A stretch of 46,809 bases of DNA from Setomelanomma holmii (GCA_010015745.1 ML978199.1:1-46809), one strand, 5' to 3'; shown: positions 30,872-43,207, counted from the stretch's first letter. Notes: a model not told the origin generated them from the letters alone. Translations and numbers: made by a program.

Positions 30872-33800
30872 TTACTCCACCGCACCTTCCGCACCTCCCC
30901 TCCCTCCCCTCGCCCTCTTTCCCCCTCGTCCCGCACCCTCGCCCTCGTCCTCAGGGCCCCTCTTCATTCCCTGCCCCTGTCCCCGTCCACTCTGACCAGG
31001 CTGATTCTGACCAGGTTGAAATCCCTGCGCACCAGGATTCAAGCTCGTCCTTGGACTCGCATTCCCACCGCCTCGCCCGCCTCCGCGTCCGCCACGCTGT
31101 CCCCCACCGCGGCCGATTTGCGTATTGATCTGGCCTGGTCCTTGCTGGTTCTGGTGGCCCGGCTGCGGTAACCCACTCTGCTGCCCGCGTCCTCGTCCCC
31201 CAGGCATCGGAATCCCACTCCCACCTCTCGGGGCAGGAATGCCGGTTTGCTGTTGTAGCGCTTGTAAGGCGCGTGGACCTGTGCCGACGTTCTGGTTTGC
31301 TTGGCCGCGGCTGGCTTGGGGTGCGGCTATGCTGCCGGGTGGAGCGATGCCGCGGCCATGTTGTTGTGCGGCTTGGGCGACTTGGAGAAAGGGGTTTGAT
31401 TGGGTGTTTGGTGCGGAAGGGTTGCTAAATTGTGGTGTTGGGATTCGTTGTGGTAGTTGAGCTAGGGTGGGTTGTGCTGGTGTTGGCATGTTTGTGCCGT
31501 TTAGTTGAGCGGCGACGTTGGGTTGCTGAGATTGAGGTTGGCCTGCGATGGACGTTGTTGGAGGTGCTGTTGCCGGCACTTGACCTGGTTGCGGTGCAGA
31601 AGCTGGCGGCTGAGGCTGAGCTGCGGGCTTTCTTGCCAGCTCCATGGCCTCTTTTACTGCCTGTGCGACTTCCTTGGTCGGCGTCTCCTTCGCGATCTTT
31701 GTGACGTTCGACCACTGATTCTTCACGTTGGTGGTCAGTCCTTCCTTAGCCTTTGCCCGCATGTTGAGCTGCTTGATCTCGGTCAGGGCTGCAGCGTGAT
31801 GAGCCTTGGCTTTGGTCAATTCAGCTTCAATCTCTGGGCTCGAATTCTGTTGCTGCACGTCTTCTGACTTGGCGGCTGGGTCGTTTGGCTTCTGAGCTTT
31901 GAGCTGCTCCATCTCTTCCTTGATCTTTGCGAGCTCTACTTCCTTTTCTACCAGCTTAGTCTTGATAGCAGCAACATTCTTGTCGACAGTCTCTCTGAAA
32001 ACCGCCTTTGCCTGTGGTGTAACTCCAACCCATCTCTTGTATTCAAGCACAGTGGCTTTTGGTCTTGGCAAGGTTTCTGTATCGATCAAGTTTGGATCTG
32101 TGGCTTTCTCATCGGCATCTGTTGGAGCGGCCAGTGGTGCGTTACCCGTAGAGGCAGTGCCTTTTCCTGCGTTGCCCTCCTGCAAGCGCTTGATCTCCGC
32201 CTGAAGTGTGGTAATCTCGCCTTTGAGACGCTCCATCTCTTCATTAGACTGTGTTGTGAGGGTGGCAATCTCCTCATTCTTCTGCGTTCGCATGGCATCA
32301 ACTTTGTCTCGGGCCTGCTGTAGGACTTTGCTCGTCTGTCCCTCCCGCTTCGAGACCTTTGTTTCACGTTGCTCCAGAGCGTTTTCGAGCTCCTTCAACT
32401 TGGCTTCACGTTCGTCAAGCTCCGCCGTAAGAGTATCGCCTGAGTGATTCTCGGATTCACCCTTGGCGCTGGCTTCGGCGCTGGTTGTTTCGCCAGCGCT
32501 AACCGCGGCAGCAGCGCTAGCTTGTGCACTCCCGAGAGCGCTTTGTGCTTCCGAAAGCTGTTGTTTGAGGGTGTCGAGCTCGGCTGATAGTGCTGGGTCT
32601 GTCGAGGTTGTGGTGGCGGGAGCCGTCGAGGTTGATTGCGGAAGCGTATTCTCAGCTTGCCGAGTCTTTGCGTCGAGCTCAGCGATGAGAGTAGCCTTCT
32701 TGGCCTGTGATCGTGTTAATGACGTCTCAAGACTTGATATATGGATGTAACTTACATCTTCCGCGCGAAGCTCAGCGATGTCGTTGTTCATGAGAGACAT
32801 TTGCACCTTCAGTGAGCCAGCTGCATTGTCTGCTTGGTAAGCCTGGTTCTGCGCGGCTGACAACTGCTGTTTGGCAGTCTGTAGCGCAGAGCGAAGATTG
32901 GCAATCTCTTCGGACAAGCCCTGAGATGCGCCCTCGTCGACCTGTCCTTCTTCGCTCATGTTGACATCGGCACTGCCTTGCGTTCCAGTGTTCGCGCTGT
33001 CACGAGCGGCATTGGCCGCATCACGCTCTTGCTGCGCACCCGCGAGCTCTGTTTGCAATTGCTCCACGTCTTGTCGGAGCTGAGATACTTGCCCATCAAA
33101 GTCGTCTGCAAGCGCTTGAGAAGTGGCCAATTGCTGTTGAGCATCAGCAAGATCTTGCTGCAGAGCCTCGATTTGGGCGCGAGCCTCATCTCGTTCCTTG
33201 CTCACGGCTTCGATGATCTCATTCTTAGCGTTCATCTTCTCCCGGTGTTGGCCTTGGAATTTCTCGTGTTGTGCCTTTTTGGCAGCGGTGACAGCCTCAG
33301 CGATTGCAGACGCTTGCGAGCTACCTTCGGAGCGTGCCGTCTGCTGCAGATTGGCAATCTCTTCCTTCAAGGCGGTGATTTGTTTAGTTGATTGATCACG
33401 CTCGGTCTGAACATCCTCAATCGTCTTCTTCAAGTCTTCAAGCTCTTTGGGATCAATCTTCTCTGAGTTGTTCTTGAACTTGTCGAAGCGCTTCTGTAGC
33501 ATTTCCCGGTTTTCCTTCTCTTGTGCGAGATATCCAGCAGTAAGCTCAAGTTCACCTTCAAGCTCTGCGACCTTGACTCGTAGCGGCTCGAGCTCATTCT
33601 GCAGGGACTGAACCTCGTCGGCTTTCCCTGCCAACTTTCGCTCTGCGCTTGCGACCTCAATTCGCAACGAGCTGTTGCTCTCGCGGAACACGTTGAGCTG
33701 CTCGACTTGGTTTCGAAGAACCTCCAAATTGCTTCCGCCTTGTGAGCCCCGGCTTCGCGCTCGCTCGGCGTTGAGTTTTTCGCGCGTCTGATCGAGTTGA

Positions 33801-36800
33801 CTTTGAACTTGTTCCAATTGCGCAGCTAGACGTTTCGATTCCTGGACTTTCAACTCGTACTGTGCGTCCTTGATCTCCGACTCAGTCCGCAAGAACTGGT
33901 TGACCTCTGCGAGGTTCTGTTGCGATTTAGTCTCAAGACTAGCTGCATCAGCACTAGCCACAGGACCCCGGCTATTCTTGAGATCGGTAATCTGCGCCTG
34001 GTAATTGTCGAGTTGTTGTAGAAGGGTCTTGTTGTTTTGCTTCAGGTCGTCTATTCTCCGCTGAGCATCTGCAACTTGGGCCTCGTATTGTTCCTGCGTC
34101 GTCTTCCAGTGCTCTTCGTTCTGTCCGAGAGCTGTCCGTGCCGTGTCAGCCTCGAGCTTCGATTGCGCAACCTCAGACTTGACAGCGTTGTATTCGTCAC
34201 GCACAGAGCGAAGGGTATTCATGGTCGCACCGTGCTTGGACAGTTCTTGTTCGTAGTCTTGACGAGCTCGTGTCGCAATCTCGGCCTGCGACTTGACGTA
34301 TTCCATTTGCCGCTCGGCTTCGGCCTTGTAGTCGCTCACGTCGTTCTTCAAGTTGGTGACTTCCGATCCCAAGGACTCGTTCCCTTGGACAAGGCGCAGA
34401 GTCTCCTGTTCGTGCCGTCCTCTCAGCTCGATGAGTTCGTTCGAGGTGGTCGTGAGTTCAAACGAGATCTCCTCAACTCGTTCTTGCAACTTGGTGACTG
34501 TGGTGTCCTTTTCCTGTCGAGTGCAATCGAGCTCTTGTTCGAGGAATTCGTGCGTCTCAACAGCCTTCTGCAGGGCGTCGTCTGCCTCCTGCGAGTTGGC
34601 CTCGAGATCCTTGATGGAAGCGTGCAGGGCATCAATGTCTTCTTGCTTCCTAAGCAACTGTCGTTGTAGGTCCGCCACCTCCGCCACAAGCTCTTCTTCG
34701 CGACTTGGCGCGTCGTCCTCGTGATTCGCACCATTCACGCGAGGTGTTGGGATGGGTCGTAGGGCCGAGATGCGCTCTTCCGCTGTTTGTAGTTGGGACT
34801 GGAGTTCTGTGACGCGCTGCTCCAGTTGTCGGCGAGCTGCGTCCACAGAAGCGCAACGAACATCGGCTTCATTCTTTGCCTTGAGCAGGTCCTCGATCCT
34901 CCTCTGTGACTCGGTGCGCTCGTAGTCGCGTTGCATCACGAGCTTCTTGTGTTCTGTTACTTCCTCACCCAGCTTGCGCTCAGCGATTTGAAGTTCACGC
35001 TCAAGCACGTCGACTCTATCCTGCAAGCGGCGTCGGTTCTCGGCATTCGTCAACTCCTGCTCATTGCGTAGATTTTGAACATCGGTAAGCAACTTGCCTA
35101 AACGATCGCGCTCGTTTACAAGCTCCTGATTCCGCTCGGTCATCCGCGCTTCGATGGTCTTCCACATGGACTGAGAGGCTTTCAGATTCGTAAGCTCGTT
35201 CTGGATGCCCTCCAACCGGGCAACGGCATCTACAGCTTCCTGCTCTGCTTTGACAACCTTGTCGTCTTGTCTGGCCAAAGTTGCTTGGACGCTGTGGTAT
35301 CGCTCCTGCAGAGTGTTCTTCTCGGTCTCGAGCATCTTGAGTGAAAGCTCATACTGCTGGAATCGGTCCTTCTCGCGGCGGAGTTGGTTGTCGAGGCGAA
35401 GTCTCTCGCTTTGGAGCTGGCGGTTGTCTTTGGTGAGATTATCCACTTGCGTTTTGAGCGTCACACGCTCCGTGGCACTTTCCTCCTTGAGCATGTCCAT
35501 TTGAGTCTGAAGATCCTTTACAAGCTTGTCGACACCAGGATGCAGCGGCGTCTGCTCGCTCCATTGTGAAGCTGCAGCGCCTCGCATAGGCGTCATTGGT
35601 GCGTGGCTATTGAAGGATTGGCCGAACGCCGAAGCTGCGTCTGCGTCTTGCGAGACAGCCCCCCGGCTCGTCGCTACCTGGCGGTACATGTCACGCTCCT
35701 TGCGATAGCTGTGTGCGCGAGTATTTAGCGACCTGATCTGATCCTCATACTCCGCGACACGAGTGCGCAGCCTGCTGAGTTCCTCTTGATCCTTCTCTTG
35801 CTGTGCCTGATTGCCGCGAGCCTCTGCACCCTCGTGCTGTTGGGCAACTTCGTGGATCGTGCGCAACAAACTTTGATTTTGCTCGTACAGTTCAGCAGCA
35901 TTCTTGAAAAGAACGAGGTGTTTGGAGATGAGAATGTCCGTCGCGGTGTTGCCGTAGGCTTGGTCATCGGGAAGCTCGTTGTTCGCGGAAGCGATAACGA
36001 ATTGTTGCTGCTCCGGCGTGAGTGATTCGAGACCATCCTGAGCAGCCTTGTCCCGCCATATTAGAGACCGCACTTGCACCGTGTTATCCTGCAACACTTG
36101 CTGCAGTACGGCGAATTCGCGTTCCTTGCCCTCCAGATCGCCTCGTGCCTTGCGCTCGTCGTTCCGGGCTTTGTCCTTTGCTGCGATGGCGTCCTCGAGG
36201 TCGCTGGACAAGTCGCTGATCTGGGCAGTAAGTGTCTCGTTTGTCCGGCGAAGTTCCTCAATGGCAGGCTCGAGCTGCTCTAGCTCGTCAATCATGGTCT
36301 GCATCAAGGCCGTCTTCTTTTCGTTCTCGTCACGGGCATTGCGCAACTGCTCGCTCAGGGCACGGTTCTCGGCGAGGATCTTGGTGTTACCCATGACACT
36401 CGTCAGCTGCGAGCCTGCCGGGGAGAAGACTGCAGGAGAGCGTGCGCGGCCCGGAGTGCCGTAGGCACCATTGGTGGGTCTTCGTGGGGTGCCAGGGGCA
36501 GGCGCGGCCTTGAGCTGAAGGGCTTCACGCTCGAGATGCTCCACAATCGACTCCAAGCTTGCGATTTGGGCCTCCGCCTCGGCGGCCTTGTTGCGCTCCA
36601 ACTCGACATCGGCCTGCAGCTGCCCGACTTCCTCAGCAGCGCCCTCTTGAAGTTGCTGGTACTCATTCGTCAACTGCTCCAACCGAGTCTTGGCCATCTC
36701 AGCCGCCTTCTGCTGCATGGCGGTGATTCGCTTTGCATTGTCCAACTCGCTGCGGAAATTGGCCTCGTTATTGGCGAGATCGTCCTCGAGCTGCTGCATG

Positions 36801-37668
36801 CGCAGGTGATCCTCCTCGGCCTTGGCCTTGAGCTCCTCCAAGTGCTTTCGCAGCAGCGCCTCGCTTCGCTGTAGTGAATCGATCGTCTCGGCGCCATCTG
36901 CGTTGGCGCGCTGCAGTTCGGCGACCTGGGCATTCTTCTCCTTGCGGAACTTGGTGTTGTCGTTGCTGCGCGTCTTGAGCTCGGTCTCGTACCATTCGTT
37001 GTTCTTGCGCAGCAGCTCGATTTCCTGCTGCAGGTTGGTCTCGCGGAACTTGACGTTGTTGGCGGCGCTCTGGAGGGTCTGCTTTCCCTCCTCCAGGGCA
37101 GAAAGCGACTTGCGCAAGTCGACAAACTTTTGGTGCTGCTCGGACAGCTCCTTGGCGAGACGGTCGTAGGCGGTGGCCTTGGTTTCGTACGTTGCAAGCG
37201 CATCGCGGTTCTGAGACTCGAGCGCCTTGATGCGCGACTCGAGGGTCTGCACTTGGTCTGACGAGGATGCAGTGGTGTTCTGGAGGTCACGCAGCTGGGA
37301 CTCGAGCTGTTGGCGCGCCGTTTCTGTGAGGAATTGTGAGCATCAAGCATGATATTGCACTATCTGGGGTAGGACTCACCTTCCTGGGCAAGCTTCTGCT
37401 GCAGCTCTGCTGCCTCCTTGTGCGCCTTCTCTGCGGTAGCCTTCAGCGCCCGCGCGCGCTGCTCTCCGCTCTGGACGGCATTGTCGAGCTCGACGTCGAC
37501 TTTGAGCTTTTCCGACTGGAGGTCCTCGAGTTCGCGCGCCTTGGCTTCAATCTGGACAAGCAGCGACTGGACTAATTCGACGGTGGGTTCTGATAGTAAG
37601 GAGTGGATGGTCGACTCTGGGACGGAATAGGACGCGGCGAGGTAGCCGGCGTCGACTGCGGCCGCCAT
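30872..37668 (-). CDS. MLP1: Nuclear pore basket protein MLP1/TPR
   Basis: Mlp1/TPR proteins form the filaments of the nuclear pore basket and act in mRNA quality control and chromatin anchoring. Exons 37380-37668, 32756-37323 and 30872-32704, with introns of 56 and 51 bp, give 2229 residues, at the upper end of fungal sizes. ATG 37668 opens MAAAVDAGYLAASYSVPE. Residues up to about 1750 are almost continuous coiled coil rich in Glu, Gln, Leu and Lys, with a GTPRRPTNGAYGTPGRARSP break near 360. A conserved segment near 1720 (LEYKRWVGVTPQAKAVFRE) is typical of fungal Mlp1. The C-terminal 350 residues are Pro/Gln/Ala-rich, then Gly-Arg-rich (repeated GRGGG and RGG), with a KRARGGRGG end suited to arginine methylation and RNA contact. 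The 51-bp intron (32705-32755) is free of stops and a multiple of three. Confidence 0.93.
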
Positions 37669-38083
37669 GGTGGGTGTTGTGGAACTAGTGCAGCTGCATC
37701 GCCAGCTGCATCGTCGCCAGGGGGTGTTGGTGTTGATGCAGGGGCGGGGCAAACAAAGGAGAGTCGAGACAAGGCGGCGTTGTGGAGAGCAAGAGCAAGA
37801 GCAAGAGCAAGAGCACGTCGCGGTCGTTTACTTTTGTTAGTCGGGCACAACGCGCCAAGCCTGCGGCACTGCATCACAGCTTAGCCACGCCCGCTGCGCT
37901 CCTCCGCTCCGCTGCCTGCACCGAACCTCACTTGCACTCGCAGGCTTGCCGTCCGCACTGCCTCAGCCACTCACGCTCACCAACCCCAGCCGCCGAACCT
38001 TCTACCGCTGTGCGACTCTTTGGCTAGACGCTGCACACTCTGCCCTCGACCTCCCACACCACGACCCACCCGCAGTCCCCGGC
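37669..38083. promoter_or_regulatory. Shared promoter between MLP1 and TFIIE-beta
   Basis: Only 415 bp separate the two divergent ATGs, so the genes very likely share a bidirectional promoter. No TATA box is evident, as expected for housekeeping genes. A hexamer repeat lies at 37787-37816. Confidence 0.6.
37787..37816 (+). repeat. Hexanucleotide repeat gagcaa, five units
   Basis: Four exact gagcaa units and a fifth (gagcac) lie in the divergent promoter between MLP1 and the TFIIE-beta gene. Confidence 0.85.
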
Positions 38084-38878
38084 ATGTCCTTCCTCAAAGC
38101 CAACCCGGTCGCGCGCGTCAGCGCCCCCTCGCCCACGCCCTCCAACACCTCTGCCAGCGGTGCAAAGCGCAAGCGTCCCGCCGAGGGAGCCACGCCCGTC
38201 GTCTACTCGCAGCCTGCCGACCAGGGCACCGGCGAGCACGTCTACACGCGCCTCACCTACACCATCGACCACCTGCGCGAGAAGCAGGAATGGCTGACGT
38301 TTGAGGAGATTATGGGCTTCCTCGGCGTGCGGCCCGGCGAACCCCAGCGCGACCAGCTGCGCACCCTCTTCCGCGCCGACAGCTTCGGCAACCGCATCTC
38401 GTGGAACTCGGCCAACGAGACGTACCGCTACAAGCCCAAGCTCGACATCCGCAACCCCGCCCAGCTCAAGGGCTACCTGCAGAACCAGAAGAGCGCCCAG
38501 GGCCTGTCGATCAAGGACCTCAAGGACGGCTGGGCCACCGTCGCCGATGACATCAGGGCCATGGAGGACAGGAAGGAGGTGCTGGTGAAGCGCACCAAGG
38601 ACGGCGTGGCCAGGACTGTCTGGGACAACGACCCTTCGCTCGTGTATCCCATGGACCCGGACTTCATCAATGAGTGGCATAAGATTGCCATACCCCCGAA
38701 TCCGGACGACTTGCGTGCTACGCTCCAGAACGTCGGGCTGCATGCGGCGAGCGGACCGCGTGTGGTCAATAATGGTGGCCCAAAGCAGAAGAAGAAGCGC
38801 GCACCGAGGCGCGGCGGCAAGCAGACCAATACTCATATGGCGCATATTCTCAAGGACTTTTCGGGGATGCGGAAGTAA
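38084..38878 (+). CDS. TFA2: Transcription initiation factor TFIIE, beta subunit
   Basis: TFIIE-beta pairs with TFIIE-alpha in the RNA polymerase II pre-initiation complex and helps load TFIIH and open the promoter. Single exon, 264 residues, close to the usual fungal size. The start ATG 38084 is in ggcATGtcc; the frame is open further upstream without a better ATG. After a Ser/Pro-rich N-terminus with AKRKRP, two winged-helix-like segments follow: YTIDHLREKQEWLTFEEIM to SWNSANETYRYKPK, and DIRNPAQLKGYLQNQ to LSIKDLKDGWA. Then come VWDNDPSLVYPMDPDF and a basic tail (QKKKRAPRRGGK), as in the family. Divergent from MLP1. Codon use is strongly C/G-ending, consistent with high expression. Confidence 0.95.
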   Translation: MSFLKANPVARVSAPSPTPSNTSASGAKRKRPAEGATPVVYSQPADQGTGEHVYTRLTYTIDHLREKQEWLTFEEIMGFLGVRPGEPQRDQLRTLFRADSFGNRISWNSANETYRYKPKLDIRNPAQLKGYLQNQKSAQGLSIKDLKDGWATVADDIRAMEDRKEVLVKRTKDGVARTVWDNDPSLVYPMDPDFINEWHKIAIPPNPDDLRATLQNVGLHAASGPRVVNNGGPKQKKKRAPRRGGKQTNTHMAHILKDFSGMRK

Positions 38879-41057
38879 GGCGTTTATTCATGCATAGCGA
38901 TGGCGTTTGGGAATTCACACGAGCTGTTTTTAGCTCAAGGTAACAACAACGTGGGCGAAAATGATACCAAAAGTTGTAGCAGTACCATAGACGTTTGCCT
39001 CGCAGCAGCTTAGTGGAGTAACCGCAGAGAGAAAAGTCTCTGATTGCAAAGTGCGAATTCATGTTCAAGCTTCCCAAGTATACCCTCTTCTTCGACCTCG
39101 CTCTCTTACTTCCTTCCCCATCTGCACTCTCCATCTCACACTCTCCAACAAAAAAAAAAAAAAAAAAAATTCCCGGCAGAGGGCACATGGTTCGTCCTCT
39201 CGAAAGAGGCGCACGCAACACACATGTCGTCTCTCTGTCGCAATTTGGCGATGTTTTCAACTCAGTATCTTAAATCCTAGGTGCAGGCTGCTATGCCTCG
39301 GGAAGTTGAAACTAGACGCGACGTTTATGGTGCTGTGTTCGAAACAGGCATAACATGGTCGATGTGTCTTTTGGCAACATTCGTGGAGCAATGCGAATGT
39401 CTCAGAGGAACCAGCGAAATGGGCTTTCGTCGGGCTCAATTAGTCGAAGGTGGAAAGTCTCCTCCGCCTCGAGAGTTTTCCTCCTCCTCATCGTGTACTC
39501 TTTTAGTGCGTTATCTTCAAATGGAGATGCAACTAAGAATATGGAGTTTGAAACGGCGGGTTTTTCGAATATATGTGTTATTTTTATTTTTTTTCCTTTT
39601 CGCGGGATTTACCTCCCCAGCAGAAGAATGTCGTCTCGACGTTTCTCCCTACAACTTGACAGTCTTGAGCGTCAGGTTTGTGCCAAAAATGCTTGGGCTC
39701 GTGTTCATGTCTCGACTCGAGGCTGCGTTGGACAGAATGGAAGATTGGTTTCGAGATCAGGATGAGTGGTGCGCCATGTCTTGAGGTCAAGAACAGGGCA
39801 GTTGTCTGTGTTTCTCGCTCTACCAATCTTTGCCAGTACTAGTAAGCGGCGATCTTACGGGAACCTGGCGAGTATAAAACCTTTTCCACTACTCTCTTAC
39901 TTCTTGCTCTCATCACGCACTTTTCACTCCATCTTGTTGAAGAGGTACGCGGCTCAAGTGATAAGATCAGAGCTCAAGAAGGTTGCCTCGTATGTCTTTA
40001 TCTTTTCTGAAAACGCCTTGACAGCACAAGCATGTTCTTGCTGGACAGTTTCTGCCGTTTGAGACTTTTCTTCGTCGGCCTTATCGAACAACGTCCCCGC
40101 TCACGCTTCATGTTCCGGGATCAGAAACCAAAGACGTATTCAACACTGTCTAGTCCCGCTCGCAACTTGCGCAAACTGCCCGCTAAGACGTTCTTGTGCT
40201 ACTTTGCAACTACCCCTTCACGCTGTTTCAGCATGATCAAATGCATTGGCGCTCAATTCACGTCCAGCCTTACTATGTTCTGTTAAAAAAAAACCCCCCC
40301 CCAATAAGCGCAGTGACGATGTCAAGAGTTCAAAGATTGTCTGCGGGCACATTCATGCTGCGTTCGGGAACTGTCGTTGATGGCATGATGCGGAGTCTTT
40401 GTGTCGAGCTGGAAAGTATAAAGTCTCCACCACCCTGTCGTACTTTTTCTTTGCAGCACGCGCACTACCTTGCATTTTGTCGAAAAAGATATCCGGAAAT
40501 CGCGCAAAGAAAAGGGCTGTCTAATTTCAACTAGAGAACAAGTCCCATTTTCTGCATCCAGAACATACTCTTGAAGCGCCTATGAACTCGTGCCTTGTAT
40601 CTTGCATAGCCGTAAAGTATATATACCGCGCTGCTTTCAATTATCTTCTGCATCCATATCTCGTGATCAACAAGCCAAACATCCGCGCAAGACCTAATCA
40701 CGGTGCCAGAAATTGCTGCGTGCAAAACCATGGTTCCTCCGATCAAAATCTCTAACTTACCAGACTTTTCGATGTTGGATCCTTTTGTCTCTTTCTCCGA
40801 CTTCAGCATTGTGGACTTCAGCATTGTGGACTTCAGCATTGTGGACTTCCTGTAAGTGTCATGTGTGATTCACGAAAATCTTGAAGATCTTGCTAGAACC
40901 CAACGATCCGCCACATGGTCATATTCCAGCGAGCGATACTTTCGCTGCATGTGGGCCAAGGGTAGAAATAGCAATAGCCCGTTTTACGCGATATATCATT
41001 AGTTATTTCTCATGATATCTTACACATACACATCTCAAGCACCAACTACTCCACCGC
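38879..41057. other. Gene-free region with small repeats
   Basis: About 2.2 kb without a supportable gene; the frames at 39281-39784 and 39355-39765 overlap each other and lack domains. It holds an A20 tract near 39150-39169, an A-then-C homopolymer near 40286-40303, a 15-bp tandem repeat at 40799-40843, and two diverged copies of an 80-bp segment starting with agtataaa (about 39864-39947 and 40408-40490). Confidence 0.4.
40799..40843 (+). repeat. 15-bp tandem repeat, three exact units
   Basis: The unit gacttcagcattgtg occurs three times in a row, followed by a partial fourth. On the minus strand a short frame reads it as LKSTM repeats, but no gene is supported. Confidence 0.9.
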
Positions 41058-43132
41058 CTACTTCCCATCCTTCAGATAATAATCCAGCGGATACCCCAGC
41101 CACGCACACTGCTCCACATCCACGAATCCAGCACTCTTACTCGGCCAATCCAACAACCTAATCTCATCACCCGTCTTCCTGCTCGCATCCACCTCGTCCC
41201 ACTGTCCGTACTTCTTCACGCCCTCAACAACCTTGTTATACCCTCGCTGATCAAGGTATCTTAGATCAGGATTCGGGTCGCCAGATCGCCAAACGACGCA
41301 AAGTAGCTCGTGACTAGTTGTGCGCTCCACAGATCTTCTGGCTCGCGGATGCGGTTTAGGGTGCCGAAGAGCCATGGCATGTCGGCGCCGTGAAAGCGGA
41401 AGTATGGGTTCTTTGGGTTGTCGTTGGCGGGTTGGCCGAGGTTGTTGGGGTCGTAGCCGTCGATTGTGCGGTCGAACTGGTAGTAGTATGCCTTCGTGAA
41501 AGCGCCGTTGCTGGCGCCTGCGTATACTGTCGCTTGGTCGACACAGCGGAAGGTCTTGTCGGTTGCGATGCGTTGGGAGACGTTGAAGGAATCGAGGGTC
41601 AGGTTGCCGGTACTGATCAAAGGGAATAGATTGGAGTCAATGACGCGCTGAGCCCAAGTGGAGTTGATGCCGAGTGCGACTTGGAGACCTTGAGAATGGT
41701 TCGAGATGGGCGTCTTCGGGTATGTAGAAAAGGAAGCACCGTCATTCTCGGTGTTGCCAAATATCACGGGAATGTGCGCAGTGCTGCCGTTACGAATAGA
41801 GAGGATGAGGTTGGGTGTGTTGACGTACTTGCCGTCTTGAACAACGTAGCGCGCCACGGTCGAGAAGCCTACAAGCTTTGAGGCGGGTACTTGCTCGAGG
41901 CAAGCAATCTGAGCAGCCACGTCGGTGCCGTTGCATCCAGCCGCGGCAAATATCTGTGGTCCAGCAACGCTGTAGGACTGATCAATCGTGTAGTATGTGG
42001 AGTAGGTAGTGCCATAGTCGCCGCTCAAGCCCAGAGTGACACCGCCGCCCAAGTTGGACATGGCAATCGCACCTTGGTACTTGCCAATAGCCTGGGGAGA
42101 ACCCAGAAGAGTACGGACAGAGCCAGCGCCAGCCGATTCGCCGGCGATGGTAATCTTCTTCGAATCCCCACCGAAGCTGGCAATATTGGCAACTACCCAG
42201 TCAAGAGCAGTAATTTGATCTGCAATACCGAAGTTACCCTTAATTTCGGTTCCGGGAATAGCGAGGAACCCAAGTGTTGACAGGCGGTAGTTGATCGAGA
42301 CAACGACAAGATCTTCTTTGCTAGCAAGGTTACCGCCATCAGAGAGAGAATCAGCGCCACTCCCACCAGTAAAGCCACCTCCATGGATCCAGAACAAAAC
42401 AGGCCGAAGCTCTTTCTTCGACCCAGCCTTGGGGATGTGAGGTGTCTGAATGTTTATAAAGAGGCAGTCTTCGCTACCGGATCCACCTTGAGCGCATTGC
42501 GATCCGTAGGCGGTTGCTTGGATAGTCTGGCCCGTCTTCGAGTAAAGCGTAGAATACTTGAAGCGCTGAGGAGTATCGGCATAAGGAATACCAAGGAAGC
42601 GAAACGACTTTTGGTTGCGATATCCCACGAAGGTGTTGGCAGCCGCGGCAATAGAGATCTGGCTGCCGTTGACGGGCCCAGAATTCGACGAGCCATTGTT
42701 GGCGGACTGCGTGCACAAGACTGGAAGGTCTTTGCGTCCGTTGGTAGAAGAAAAGTAGCTGACACGGTTGCCAACAGATACCACGCCGTTATTGATGTAG
42801 TAGCCGCGTTCAGCATCGCTGTACTTGGCATAGTCTTGGTAAGAAAGAGCATTGTTGAAGTCGGCTTCGTATCTCTGGAGTGTAGCTTTTGACAAAGGTT
42901 TCTCGTTGACTGTGGCACATGCAGCAGCAGCATTCGCTTGAGGGACCGCATCCAGGATCAGGGCACCAACATGGTTCTTGTCGTCCGAGCCGTTCAAGTT
43001 GTTCTGGTAAATGAGCGTGAGGGAGGACTTCGAGTTGGATGCGGCGACCGCAGCTCTGGACTCAAGCGGGGAGGACTGGCCTAAGGCGACGAAGCCAGCG
43101 GTGACAGCAGCGAGTGTGGCGAGGACCGTCAT
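41058..43132 (-). CDS. Secreted type-B carboxylesterase, C-terminal frameshift
   Basis: This serine hydrolase of the cholinesterase/lipase type would cleave carboxylic esters outside the cell. ATG 43132 begins the signal peptide MTVLATLAAVTAGFVALGQS; an in-frame ATG at 43192 is only 9 bp from the TATA box, so 43132 is preferred. An N-terminal extension of about 160 residues precedes the esterase core (SFRFLGIPYA). Visible features are EDCLFINI (221-228), oxyanion HGGGF (250-254), GESAG with Ser333, Glu462 in GNTEND and His581 in FRFHGADMPW. After SYFASFGD the frame shifts and stops at 41261, giving 623 residues. The expected C-terminus (PNPDLRYLDQRGYNKV to DYYLKDGK) lies in another frame ending at 41058. 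The shift coincides with an 8-bp near-tandem duplication at 41278-41293. This is either a real truncation or a sequence error. Confidence 0.8.
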
Positions 43133-43200
43133 CCTGAGGGAGTGACTTGACGAATTTGGGTGATCCACTACTGGTGATCGTTCATTCTTCATGGAGTTGC

Positions 43201-43207
43201 TTATATA
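43201..43207 (-). promoter_or_regulatory. TATA box of the carboxylesterase gene
   Basis: The minus strand reads tatataa 69 bp before ATG 43132, a normal distance, and too close to the alternative ATG at 43192 for that to be the start. Confidence 0.55.

Noticed and set aside
36670..37350. 226-codon minus-strand frame inside MLP1
   Set aside because: Ser/Arg-rich shadow of the MLP1 coiled coil in another frame.
38024..38845. 273-codon minus-strand frame
   Set aside because: Antisense shadow of the TFIIE-beta gene, kept open by its high G/C third positions.
39150..39169. A20 tract as a processed retrocopy tail
   Set aside because: No coding sequence or target duplication lies upstream of it; a simple homopolymer is enough.
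39281..39784. 167-codon plus-strand frame with a hydrophobic stretch
   Set aside because: The hydrophobic part comes from a T-rich tract; it overlaps another frame of equal quality, with no signal peptide at the start and no domain.
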